DNA from: Legionellaceae bacterium | GTDB lineage: Bacteria > Pseudomonadota > Gammaproteobacteria > Legionellales > Legionellaceae | NCBI GenBank assembly: GCA_030696465.1 | Contig: JAUYSE010000171.1 | Span: forward strand, 1 to 6,564 | Direction of reading: 5' to 3' | Length of the DNA: 6,564 bases | Part shown: in pieces, positions 1 to 6,473 of the stretch | Numbering within the stretch: position 1 is the first letter of the stretch | How the letters are laid out: each line of letters starts with the position of its first letter | The notes under the pieces: model-generated | Seen by the model: only the letters and a program-made list of their open reading frames with translations | The model's database searches: none | Told to the model about the DNA's origin: nothing | Translations under genes and position numbers: made by a program

Positions 1-1
1 T

Positions 2-220
2 GAAGATAGCGAATGGCAAGCTACCTATGCAATGGCAACAAAGAAGAAACCTCCTAAAAAACCACCAAAACTTTATGAGATTATTTTAATGATTGCAAAG
101 TTTGGAGGACACTTAGGAAGAAAGTCTGATGGGTTTCCTGGAACAAAAGTTATGTGGATTGGTTTACAACGTATGAAAGATTTTACTTTAGCGTGGGAAA
201 CCTTTCATATGTTGACGTAG
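2..220 (+). CDS. IS4-family transposase, C-terminal fragment (5' part outside window)
   Basis: The reading frame is open from the first bases of the window (it reads EDSEWQATYAMATKK) to a TAG stop at 218-220, so the methionine at 32 is internal and not a start. About 72 C-terminal residues are visible. The EWQA segment, a lysine/proline-rich linker, and then IAKFGGHLGRKSDGFPG followed by MWIGLQRMKDFTLAWE are the typical tail of IS4-family transposases. The corresponding Tn5 region (IARLGGF ... LWEGWEAL) is the C-terminal helical part used for dimerisation of the DDE transposase on the element ends. The catalytic DDE residues and the YREK signature would lie upstream of the window. The tail is full length to the element end, so I see no sign of 3' truncation. 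Confidence 0.85.
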   Translation, partial: EDSEWQATYAMATKKKPPKKPPKLYEIILMIAKFGGHLGRKSDGFPGTKVMWIGLQRMKDFTLAWETFHMLT

Positions 221-224
221 AATG

Positions 225-243
225 ACTTATGTATAAGAGTATG
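225..243 (+). repeat. Terminal inverted repeat of the IS (IS50 outside-end-like)
   Basis: The 19 bases ACTTATGTATAAGAGTATG match 16 of 19 positions of the inward-to-outward reading of the Tn5/IS50 outside end (ACTTGTGTATAAGAGTCAG). The differences are at position 5 and in the two bases before the last G. It lies directly after the transposase stop codon, where IS50-like elements carry their end. The match is seen in the sequence. The assignment as the transposase-binding end is inferred from the family. Confidence 0.75.
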
Positions 244-250
244 GCCGAAG

Positions 251-266
251 GTCCGCGGCATCCAGG
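251..266 (+). repeat. Partial copy of a GC-rich dispersed repeat next to the IS end
   Basis: GTCCGCGGCATCCAG matches 14 of 15 bases of GTCCGCGGAATCCAG in the full copy at 6492-6506, in the same orientation. The left part of the repeat (GCCTACGTACCGCGGCTT) is missing or heavily altered here and is replaced by the IS terminus and a few bases. The IS may have inserted in or beside an existing repeat copy. The rest of the gap to the ATPase stop (267-289) shows nothing I can name. Confidence 0.55.
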
Positions 267-289
267 AGATGATCAATTGTCAACACACC

Positions 290-1513
290 CTAATATAAAA
301 ATCCAAAAAGCCAAAGAGGTATTTTATTTTTAAAGCCAACCTCAATATCATCCGATATCACAAAGCTATTTTCCATATTTTTTATTTGTTGAAAACTTTT
401 TTTCTTTCCCCCAATTTCAAAGGTGTATTTTCCTTGGATGGTAAAATCACCCTGAGGGGATGCTTCAATATAGTCGGATACCATCGACGCATGTAAAGTG
501 CTTGCATTTCGCAGTTGATTAACAAAAAACAACTCTCGCAGAGCACCTAGATTCACTTCATTTGTAATACTAAACATAAGATTGCTATTTTCTAAAAAAA
601 TCTTTTCTGGTTTAGTGAGTATCGCATATCCTTTTCCTGGTTCACGCACCAAATTGAGTAATCTCGCGTCCTGTAGCCTTTCTAAATATTCATAAAGTTG
701 TGGTCTAGAGATATTAGTTGCTTCAGATAGTTTTGTAATATTGGGTACAAAAGGCACCGTGCTTGCTAATAAGTATAGTAATTTTTTGATTTTTGAAATT
801 TGTCTAGGCTCTATATGATTTACGATGGGTAAATCAACTTCTAAAATATGCTGAATCACCGAGTCAACTTTAAATAAATAAAAATCTTTTCCTTCTAAGA
901 AAAACGGGTAATATCCTGTTTTAAGATAGTCTTTAAAATGTTGTAATATTTTTATATCGTTCGATATTTCAGCGGCAAGACTGGTATGGGCATTTAAAAC
1001 GGTTTCTAAAGACAACTCCGTGTAAGATTTTTTCAGACTAAAATTCAAGTACTCTCTGAAAGATAATCCATGTAAATAAAAAATAATCGCTCTGCGAGAA
1101 AGGTCCGATTTTTGCTGTGCAACTTGTAATAAGCTCGAACCTGAAAAAATAACTTTTAAATCTGGGAGGCTATCATAAATACTTTTGATATGAACAGACC
1201 ACTCGGGATATTTATGAATTTCATCAATACACAATAGTTCGCCACCCATTTGATGAAATTCTCTGGCAAATTGCAGCAGATCATGGGCTTGAAAAAAAGG
1301 GCTATCCACAGAAATATAGAGGGCTTTTTCTGTTATTGAAGTATAGTGATCGTTTATACGCTGTAACATCAGCGTCGTTTTTCCCGTGCCTCGCGCGCCC
1401 AAGATACCCACACAACGTTCATTCCAAGAGATACGCTCATATAGATAGCGTCGAATCGTACTTAATCGAGTCATTAACTGGCGTTGTTCTTGGAAAAAAT
1501 GCTGTATATCCAT
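290..1513 (-). CDS. AAA-family ATPase with winged helix and DUF4143-like C-terminus (AAA_14 type)
   Basis: A single-chain P-loop ATPase of the AAA_14/DUF4143 type, about 407 residues from the start chosen here. Such proteins are widespread and poorly characterised, so I do not assign a cellular role. Numbered from that start: Walker A GARGTGKT at 39-46; Walker B ELLCIDEIHK at 92-101 with D97 and E98; a sensor-1-like IFSGSS at 122-127; a possible arginine finger SRR at 139-141; the family-typical GLSFREYL at 149-156. A winged-helix region follows at about 238-294 (NISRPQLYEYLERLQDARLL), then ALRELFFVNQL at 324-334. The tail carries D356, E366 and K370 in a spacing like a PD-(D/E)XK fold, and ends in IPLWLFGFLY. 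A start nine codons further upstream (1540) is possible. I prefer the ATG at 1511-1513 because the predicted transcription start falls near 1540 and an AGAG lies seven bases before this ATG. All key ATPase residues are present and the gene looks intact. Confidence 0.88.
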   Translation of the reverse strand: MDIQHFFQEQRQLMTRLSTIRRYLYERISWNERCVGILGARGTGKTTLMLQRINDHYTSITEKALYISVDSPFFQAHDLLQFAREFHQMGGELLCIDEIHKYPEWSVHIKSIYDSLPDLKVIFSGSSLLQVAQQKSDLSRRAIIFYLHGLSFREYLNFSLKKSYTELSLETVLNAHTSLAAEISNDIKILQHFKDYLKTGYYPFFLEGKDFYLFKVDSVIQHILEVDLPIVNHIEPRQISKIKKLLYLLASTVPFVPNITKLSEATNISRPQLYEYLERLQDARLLNLVREPGKGYAILTKPEKIFLENSNLMFSITNEVNLGALRELFFVNQLRNASTLHASMVSDYIEASPQGDFTIQGKYTFEIGGKKKSFQQIKNMENSFVISDDIEVGFKNKIPLWLFGFLY

Positions 1514-1561
1514 AAAACGCTCTATAATTGTAAAACGCATATTACAATTATAGAGCGTTTT
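1514..1561. repeat. Perfect 20-bp inverted repeat with 8-base spacer at the ATPase promoter
   Basis: The left arm 1514-1533 (aaaacgctctataattgtaa) and right arm 1542-1561 are exact reverse complements, separated by aacgcata at 1534-1541. Each arm contains TATAAT, read outward-to-centre on opposite strands. The arm nearest the upstream side supplies the -10 of the likely ATPase promoter, and the spacer contains the upstream candidate start codon. The right arm on the plus strand runs into five T residues, so a terminator role is formally possible, but the stem is AT-rich. The position over -10 and transcription start suits a repressor operator, possibly autoregulatory. That function is inferred. 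Confidence 0.8.
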
Positions 1562-1575
1562 TGTAAAATGAACAA
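1547..1575 (-). promoter_or_regulatory. Likely sigma-70 promoter of the ATPase gene
   Basis: On the minus strand a perfect TATAAT (complement of 1547-1552) is preceded, with a 17-base spacer, by TTGTTC (complement of 1570-1575), which matches the -35 consensus only in TTG. The expected transcription start is about 1540. That would leave a leader of about 27 bases before the ATG at 1513, or make the ATG at 1540 leaderless. The -10 lies entirely inside one arm of the inverted repeat at 1514-1561, so a protein bound to the palindrome would block this promoter. Confidence 0.55.
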
Positions 1576-1629
1576 TACAATAATAAGAGGTTATTCAAAA
1601 ATATATGCATTTAATCAAAGATCGTATAT

Positions 1630-1982
1630 TTAAAAGAAGCCGTAGGCTTTACCCACGAATCCCATTAACGTCGTGATTACGATAAGATATAACCCAGACA
1701 TTAAGCCTATCAACCAATGAAAATTCGACTGCATTTCAGAACGTAACTTCGTCTCAAGAATATTAAACTTTTCATCGACTTGCCTAAGGCGCTCGTCCAC
1801 CTTATCAAAGCGCTTGTCCACTTTATCAAAACGCTCCTCCATTCTATCAAAGCGTGCATCTATTTGATCAAAGCGTCTTTCAAACCGCAGCAAAGATTCA
1901 TGGATATGGTGGATAGACTGCTCTAATAACGCAAGCCGTGTATCTTCAGAGTAAGATATATCTGTTTTTTTTTGGTACTCAT
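1630..1982 (-). CDS. Small heptad-repeat coiled-coil protein with C-terminal membrane segment; frame broken by an A9 tract
   Basis: I do not recognise a named gene. The uninterrupted part (1893-1630, TTG start, 87 residues) consists of heptads built on RFDxxDx (RFDQIDA, RFDRMEE, RFDKVDK, RFDKVDE, RLRQVDE, KFNILET), a strongly charged coiled coil. It is followed by one hydrophobic segment (HWLIGLMSGLYLIVITTLMGFV) and a short AYGFF end, so it is probably anchored in the inner membrane by its C-terminus. Upstream the same frame stays open to 1992 (TDISYSEDTRLALLEQSIHH) but has no ATG, GTG or TTG. In the next frame an ATG at 1982-1980 with a good GAGG site begins MSTKKK and meets a stop after about 19 residues. 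Adding one A to the nine-A run at 1965-1973 joins the two into a 117-residue protein. So this is a frameshifted gene, a slippage-rescued or phase-variable gene, or a base-calling error. The coiled coil suggests oligomerisation; its role is unknown. Confidence 0.7.
1740..1890 (-). repeat. 21-base periodic repeat encoding the coiled-coil heptads
   Basis: The motif tatcaaagcg (plus strand) recurs at 1803, 1824 (tatcaaaacg), 1845 and 1866 (gatcaaagcg), exactly 21 bases apart. It encodes the RFD of each heptad, and more diverged units extend to both sides. The DNA similarity between units indicates that the coiled coil grew by tandem duplication of a 21-base unit, and that unit number could vary between strains without changing the frame. 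Confidence 0.7.
1965..1973 (-). other. Nine-A homopolymer (slippery tract) near the start of the coiled-coil gene
   Basis: On the minus strand nine A residues follow ATGAGTACC and precede CAGATATATC. With nine A residues the frame from the ATG stops after about 19 codons. With ten it continues into the coiled-coil frame. Runs of this length are prone to replication and transcription slippage, and to sequencing errors. Confidence 0.85.
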
Positions 1983-1990
1983 TTGACGAT

Positions 1991-1994
1991 CCTC
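1991..1994 (-). promoter_or_regulatory. Ribosome binding site for the upstream ATG of the coiled-coil gene
   Basis: GAGG on the minus strand (cctc at 1991-1994) lies eight bases before the ATG at 1982-1980. The TTG at 1893 and the other possible starts in the downstream frame have no comparable site. This supports 1982 as the true translation start, and therefore the view that the A9 tract shifts the frame of an ancestral or slippage-rescued gene. Confidence 0.6.
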
Positions 1995-2023
1995 AAACAA
2001 CACGCAAGGTGCAATACACAAGC

Positions 2024-2029
2024 AGTATA
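2024..2029 (-). promoter_or_regulatory. Possible -10 element for the coiled-coil gene
   Basis: TATACT on the minus strand (agtata at 2024-2029) lies about 42 bases before the ATG at 1982, giving a plausible leader of about 35 bases. No convincing -35 stands 16-18 bases upstream, where the sequence is a GAGAGAGAGG run. This is a weak call. The rest of the spacer 1983-2104 shows no RNA gene or clear terminator. Confidence 0.3.
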
Positions 2030-2104
2030 ATACACCTCTCTCTCACTTGCCTATGGGACATTAAAAATAATTTTCGCTACGTGCGTAAGGGGAATGAGCA
2101 ACAC

Positions 2105-5100
2105 TTATGTTTCAAGCTCTAATGCAGTTGCGCGCTGTTTAGAGGTTTTTTTCTCACGCGCCCCACTCGCACTTTGCATAATTAAATCCATTAAGTCATC
2201 ATTGGATAATTTACCACTTACCCCCTGTCCACTCAGTAGATCTTGCGCTAAATTACGCTTTTTCTCGTGTAAACTGATAATTTTTTCTTCGATGGTATTC
2301 TGCATTACTAAACGATATACCGTAACTGGACGCTCTTGCCCTATGCGGTGCGCTCTATCAGACGCTTGATCTTCCACGGCGGGGTTCCACCATGGGTCCA
2401 AGTGAATCACATAGTCCGCAGCCGTCAAATTCAGACCACTGCCCCCTGCCTTTAAGCTCAATAAAAATAAGTCCCCTTCTCCGGCTTGAAATGCGGCCAC
2501 CGATTTTTTGCGATTCGCCGGCGACGTAGAACCATCCAAATATTGGTAATGAATGTTTTCTGCTTCTACGCGCTTTCTAACAATATCAAGAAAAGAAACA
2601 TATTGGCTAAACACCAAGGCTTTATGACCATTATCGATAATATTTTTAACCGTTTCTATAAACACTTGTAACTTGCTATTTTTTATAGATAAAGCACTAT
2701 CCACTAAAGAGCTATCGCAACAAGCTTGGCGTAATTTTGTAATTTCAGCCAATACGCCGATGCGATTATTTTCGGCAAACAGATCGTTCATGCGTTCCTC
2801 TGCATTACGACGTAAAGCCTCATAAAAAACCACTTCTTCTTCACTCGGTTCCACATGAATGGTTTGTTCAATTTTTGGAGGAAGCTCCGTCAATACCTCT
2901 GATTTCATGCGTCGTAAAATATACGGAGAAACCAGCGTTTTTAAAGCATGTATGGTCCCTGGGGCTTGCTGGCTTTCAATCGGATTTGAGTATTTCTCTT
3001 GAAATTTTTTAATGCTCCCCAATAAGCCTGGATTAATAAAACTAAAAATACTCCATAACTCCCCTAAATGATTTTCAATAGGCGTCCCTGATAAAGCAAC
3101 CCGGTTTTTCGCTTGTAACTTCATCACCGCCTTCCAGCGCTGAGTATTTGCATTCTTAATCGCTTGCGCTTCATCCAAAATCACGGTTTCCCACACGCGC
3201 GTACTTAACAATGTTTCATTATGTTGTAAAAGACCATAACTACACAGTACCACATCAAACGCAGTCGCTGATTCTATTAATGCTTCACGATTATCGCTAC
3301 GCATATCGGACACTCGCAATGTAGGCGCAAATTTATTCAGCTCTTCTTTCCAATTGAATACCACCGAAGTCGGCGCAATGACCAACGCCGCACCCTGTGG
3401 CCCTCGCTCAAGCAACAAGGCTATCGTTTGTATCGTTTTACCCAGTCCCATATCATCCGCTAAACAAGCACCAACCCCCCAATGGGTTAAGCGGGATAAA
3501 TACTGAAAACCTTCGATTTGATAATCCCGCAAAGTCGCCTGCAGCGTAGGCGGTACTATAGGATGATGATTTTTCATGGTTTGCATTTTTTTTACATGCG
3601 CTTTCCAACCAGCATCGAAAGTGGAATTTTCCGCTTCAGCCACGATGTCTGATAAAATTTGAGCGCCCAAAGGATTAATTTTATTATCATCAGAAATGGT
3701 CGAAAGTATATTCAACTGCTTTTTAAGTTGATCACTCAACTCTATAAATTCACCATTCCCTAAACGAACAAAACGCCCATAAGAGGCTTGTCGCAAGCCT
3801 TCTAATAAGGCCTGCATACTTAAAACATCTCCATTTTGCAAATTCACCTGACCATCATATTCAAACCAATTACTACCAGACGAAATATTAAAAGATAAAC
3901 TGCCCGCAAAAATACGCTGCTTTATTTTAAATGTTTGCCCCTGTGGCCACTCTACCTGTATGGGATGCGACTCTGCATACTGTTGTAGTTCAGACAACAC
4001 TTCCAGCACCGACTCAGGTTCTTCAATATCGTAGATACCAGGCTCATTCTGGTGCTGCACTAATAGTGGGCAGCACTTCAGCAAATCTTGTTGATTTTTC
4101 TTTTCACGCTTTAAATCTCGTACCACGCTCACACGAGTTTCTACCCCATTCTCTAACATTGGCATCGTCAAACGTGCTTTACCCTCAGCTGGCTTACAAT
4201 ACATACCTTGTTCTTCAAGAGGCCGCACCCACAATGACACATTGACCCCACTTGCCTTTGTTGGCAATAGTTGTACACACAACTGAGGATTACCCTGTAT
4301 CTCTGGTAAACCAAGCGCTTGAATCCCTGCATGGATCGTAATATCACTTTTGGCGCGCTGAATCACTTGTAAAATTTTATCTTTTGCTTGTGCGGGAACT
4401 AATAAACCTTTTTCTGTGAGAATTTTACCAATTTGCATAAATGAGTCTGAAAAATAAACAAGCTGATATTGATGCATGCTTTCTTTTGCAAGCAACACCC
4501 CCTCTTCTGGCTGCCAATGTGACAAACTCAGCTGATATCCTTTCGGATGCTCATCGATATGTAACTCTGGCTCAACACGCCGTAAGTCAATGGGCACGCC
4601 CCTGTTTTTGCTGTGTGCAATATTAGGATGCCCAACCAACGCCAGCCAAGAACGAATGGGATGAAATATATAAGTATCTCGATACCAATAATTGTCGTCA
4701 CTCACCAAACAATCTAAGACTCCTTTATCTTTTTCACTTAAATAATTATATTTTTCATCTTGATAATAATACTTTAAATTTTTTAAACTTATATTTCTCC
4801 CGGCACTCCAGGCACCTGACTTATTTAAACTTTGCTCCACCACTTCCACGGTTTTTTTATCAGGATCAATAAGCCAAAGCAGTCGCTTTTCTGCAAGCTT
4901 TGTCGTACCACTTCCATGTACTAACAAGCCTTCTAGTGCTTGAAAACGATACTCCCAGGCATCTCGCACATTCATCAACGTCAGAAATCGAATAGATATT
5001 GCGGATTGATCTAAAAAAGAATGTGCGAGCAATTGATGTGTATTGGACTTCTCTAATAACTCATACAATATATGTGCCGCAAGTAGTTGATCTTGTTGCG

Positions 5101-6349
5101 CAAACAATATCGCATGTCGATGAATTAATTCGCCAGACTTTTGTACATACTTCTGATCTAACATAAAAGACAAGAGATGGCCCAAAGCAAGCGATAGAGG
5201 ATGCATAGAGGAAGAATCCTCTATATTTTGAGCCATTTTAGATAAAGTTTTTTTTGCTTCTGGGAGCTTTGCTTGCTCAATCAAACACAGTGTCGCGATA
5301 AAAACATACATATCCGACACCGGCGCGACCGTATAATGTGCGCTTGCGTATTTGTCAAACTGTAACAAATAATTCGATAATTGAGTAATATCTTTGTCTA
5401 TATAGAGCAGACAGATACTATAAACTAGGCCTAGAAAAGAGTCGAAAGAATAGCCTCGAATTTCTTTCCTAAAGGCCGTTAATGCTTTTTGGAATAAAGT
5501 GCTGGCTTCTGAAAATTCCTGATTTAAAAAGGCAAGCAGTGCATGTAAACTAAAATATATACCTGACTTTGTCGATGATACCTGGCTTGCGTGCAACAAT
5601 ACTTGATCTGCGCGCCCTAAAACTATACTCACAATACCACTATAATAATGTAAAGTATTATGCTGAATACTTTTCCAGTCTTGCTCTAAAAACACAGACA
5701 GTACCGTCTTAAAATTTAAATCTTGCCTCACTTCACAATAAACAGGCTTTAAAAGAGCCAAACAAATACAGTTGCGAATAATCACCTCTCTAGAATGTAA
5801 CCACGCAGGATCAAGAGAATCAGTAAAAGAGAAGATCTTCTCTACATACATCCACACTGTCTGATAATACAGAATGTTATCTTGTTCAACCAAAAAGTAA
5901 TCACTTCTATTGGCATAAATAGCCGCCATTAACTGTGCTTGATGTGCCCGATTTATATATCCTCGAGAAATAAGATCATTTTTATAGAGTTGATCAGAGC
6001 ATGGGAACTTATTGGGATATAAGGTATGTACTGCCGAAAAAACCCAAGCCATGTCCGCGTCAGACATAGCGGATAAAAATAGATGGCGCAAATCTTCAGA
6101 TATCGTTAATTTGGATTCATTCATCGCAATTTTATGTCGAATCAAACGCGCGACTATCTCTGTATATGATTTTTCTGTGAGCACTAATCCCTGATCTGTT
6201 TTGAGACCAAGCGCTATTACTTTATCCATAAAAAATCTTTCTTCGTGCCCGTTTACGGCATAGTGAGGACAAATACTTTTCAATGCAACCAACTGTCTGT
6301 CACAAAGTGATAATGATTTAAAGATATCTAGCCGTTTTTGTTGACTCAT
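2105..6349 (-). CDS. Large SNF2-family DNA-dependent ATPase/helicase with helical N-terminal half (1414 aa)
   Basis: A SWI2/SNF2-type superfamily 2 protein, expected to bind double-stranded DNA and use ATP to translocate or remodel protein-DNA complexes in the cytoplasm. The motor occupies about residues 935-1375: LRDYQIEGFQYL (940-951), motif I DDMGLGKT (965-972), Ia IAPTSVVFNW (991-1000), II DEAQ (1059-1062), III SGTPIEN (1087-1093), IV LVFSQY (1245-1250), V KAGGSGLNL (1300-1308) and VI DRAHRIGQ (1331-1338). All catalytic residues are intact. Residues about 560-900 form a mixed region with GRFVRLGNGEFIEL (858-871), typical of long bacterial SNF2 proteins. The first 470 residues are helical and TPR-like, for example LLAFLNQEFSEASTLFQKAL (271-290), and may bind a partner. 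No SWIM zinc finger (CxC...CxH) is visible. It starts at ATG 6349 behind a weak GGA and ends in a lysine-rich tail. It is not RapA, whose architecture differs. It carries an A8 run (5248-5255) without loss of frame. Confidence 0.93.
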   Translation of the reverse strand: MSQQKRLDIFKSLSLCDRQLVALKSICPHYAVNGHEERFFMDKVIALGLKTDQGLVLTEKSYTEIVARLIRHKIAMNESKLTISEDLRHLFLSAMSDADMAWVFSAVHTLYPNKFPCSDQLYKNDLISRGYINRAHQAQLMAAIYANRSDYFLVEQDNILYYQTVWMYVEKIFSFTDSLDPAWLHSREVIIRNCICLALLKPVYCEVRQDLNFKTVLSVFLEQDWKSIQHNTLHYYSGIVSIVLGRADQVLLHASQVSSTKSGIYFSLHALLAFLNQEFSEASTLFQKALTAFRKEIRGYSFDSFLGLVYSICLLYIDKDITQLSNYLLQFDKYASAHYTVAPVSDMYVFIATLCLIEQAKLPEAKKTLSKMAQNIEDSSSMHPLSLALGHLLSFMLDQKYVQKSGELIHRHAILFAQQDQLLAAHILYELLEKSNTHQLLAHSFLDQSAISIRFLTLMNVRDAWEYRFQALEGLLVHGSGTTKLAEKRLLWLIDPDKKTVEVVEQSLNKSGAWSAGRNISLKNLKYYYQDEKYNYLSEKDKGVLDCLVSDDNYWYRDTYIFHPIRSWLALVGHPNIAHSKNRGVPIDLRRVEPELHIDEHPKGYQLSLSHWQPEEGVLLAKESMHQYQLVYFSDSFMQIGKILTEKGLLVPAQAKDKILQVIQRAKSDITIHAGIQALGLPEIQGNPQLCVQLLPTKASGVNVSLWVRPLEEQGMYCKPAEGKARLTMPMLENGVETRVSVVRDLKREKKNQQDLLKCCPLLVQHQNEPGIYDIEEPESVLEVLSELQQYAESHPIQVEWPQGQTFKIKQRIFAGSLSFNISSGSNWFEYDGQVNLQNGDVLSMQALLEGLRQASYGRFVRLGNGEFIELSDQLKKQLNILSTISDDNKINPLGAQILSDIVAEAENSTFDAGWKAHVKKMQTMKNHHPIVPPTLQATLRDYQIEGFQYLSRLTHWGVGACLADDMGLGKTIQTIALLLERGPQGAALVIAPTSVVFNWKEELNKFAPTLRVSDMRSDNREALIESATAFDVVLCSYGLLQHNETLLSTRVWETVILDEAQAIKNANTQRWKAVMKLQAKNRVALSGTPIENHLGELWSIFSFINPGLLGSIKKFQEKYSNPIESQQAPGTIHALKTLVSPYILRRMKSEVLTELPPKIEQTIHVEPSEEEVVFYEALRRNAEERMNDLFAENNRIGVLAEITKLRQACCDSSLVDSALSIKNSKLQVFIETVKNIIDNGHKALVFSQYVSFLDIVRKRVEAENIHYQYLDGSTSPANRKKSVAAFQAGEGDLFLLSLKAGGSGLNLTAADYVIHLDPWWNPAVEDQASDRAHRIGQERPVTVYRLVMQNTIEEKIISLHEKKRNLAQDLLSGQGVSGKLSNDDLMDLIMQSASGAREKKTSKQRATALELET

Positions 6350-6383
6350 GTTTAATCCATTGATTTATATAATTATTTCATAA

Positions 6384-6397
6384 GTAACTCATGTTAC
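6384..6397. repeat. Short inverted repeat upstream of the helicase gene
   Basis: GTAAC-TCAT-GTTAC is a perfect 5-bp inverted repeat with a 4-base spacer, 35 bases upstream of the helicase start codon, next to an AT-rich stretch (6361-6380) that could hold a promoter. It might be an operator half-site pair, but such short repeats arise often by chance. I could not find a -10/-35 pair good enough to annotate. Confidence 0.25.
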
Positions 6398-6425
6398 GCA
6401 CTCACCGGTTTAGCTTTAAGTAGAA

Positions 6426-6460
6426 GCCTACGTCCTGCGGCTTGTCCCTGAGAGATCCAC
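6426..6460 (+). repeat. GC-rich dispersed repeat, copy 1 (diverged)
   Basis: GCCTACGTCCTGCGGCTTGTCC (first 20 of its bases match the pattern of copy 2) agrees at 20 of 22 positions with the start of the copy at 6474. The right part (CTGAGAGATCCAC) has lost the second palindrome arm but still ends in an ATCCA-like sequence. The GC-rich block stands out from AT-rich surroundings. It resembles the small intergenic palindromes spread through genomes of several intracellular bacteria. Confidence 0.6.
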
Positions 6461-6473
6461 ACGAAATTAAAAC

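Larger units (their letters stand above)
1..243 (+). mobile_element. 3' end of an IS4-family, IS50/Tn5-like insertion sequence
   Basis: This is the right-hand end of an insertion sequence whose body lies before the window. It contains the C-terminal part of an IS4-type transposase, followed four bases after the stop codon by a terminal sequence at 225-243 that closely resembles the IS50 outside end. The element probably ends at 243, so 244-252 (gccgaaggt) would be one copy of the 9-bp target duplication expected for IS50-like elements. This cannot be confirmed without the left end. The insertion point lies 46 bases beyond the stop codon of the convergent ATPase gene, so it leaves that gene intact. 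Whether the IS is complete and active cannot be judged here. Confidence 0.8.

Noticed and set aside
190..210. SWIM zinc finger in the helicase N-terminus (NCICLALLKPVYCEV)
   Set aside because: The coordinates given are protein residues. The cysteine spacing lacks the CxH partner, so it does not fit a SWIM motif.
1514..1566. The long palindrome as an intrinsic terminator
   Set aside because: The stem is AT-rich, it overlaps a good -10 and the start of the ATPase gene, and a T run is present on both sides. An operator role fits better, though a terminator is not excluded.
2060..2092. Possible terminator after the helicase (CGCTACGTGCG beside AT-rich sequence)
   Set aside because: The stem is only about three G-C pairs with mismatches, and the adjacent T tract is interrupted. 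It is not strong enough to call.
2094..2369. Plus-strand open frame of 91 codons
   Set aside because: It lies opposite the C-terminal motor region of the helicase, whose motifs are intact, and its cysteine/serine-rich product looks like antisense translation.
3931..4245. Plus-strand open frame of 104 codons
   Set aside because: It is antisense to the conserved middle region of the helicase, with no ribosome binding site or recognisable domain.
4441..4626. Plus-strand open frame of 61 codons
   Set aside because: It is antisense to the helicase coding region and has no independent support.
6012..6194. Plus-strand open frame of 60 codons
   Set aside because: It is antisense to the helicase N-terminal region and has no signals of its own.
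6350..6425. Promoter for the helicase in the AT-rich stretch (TATAAA at the complement of 6364-6369)
   Set aside because: Its predicted transcription start would fall inside the weak GGA ribosome binding site, and no good -35 is present.
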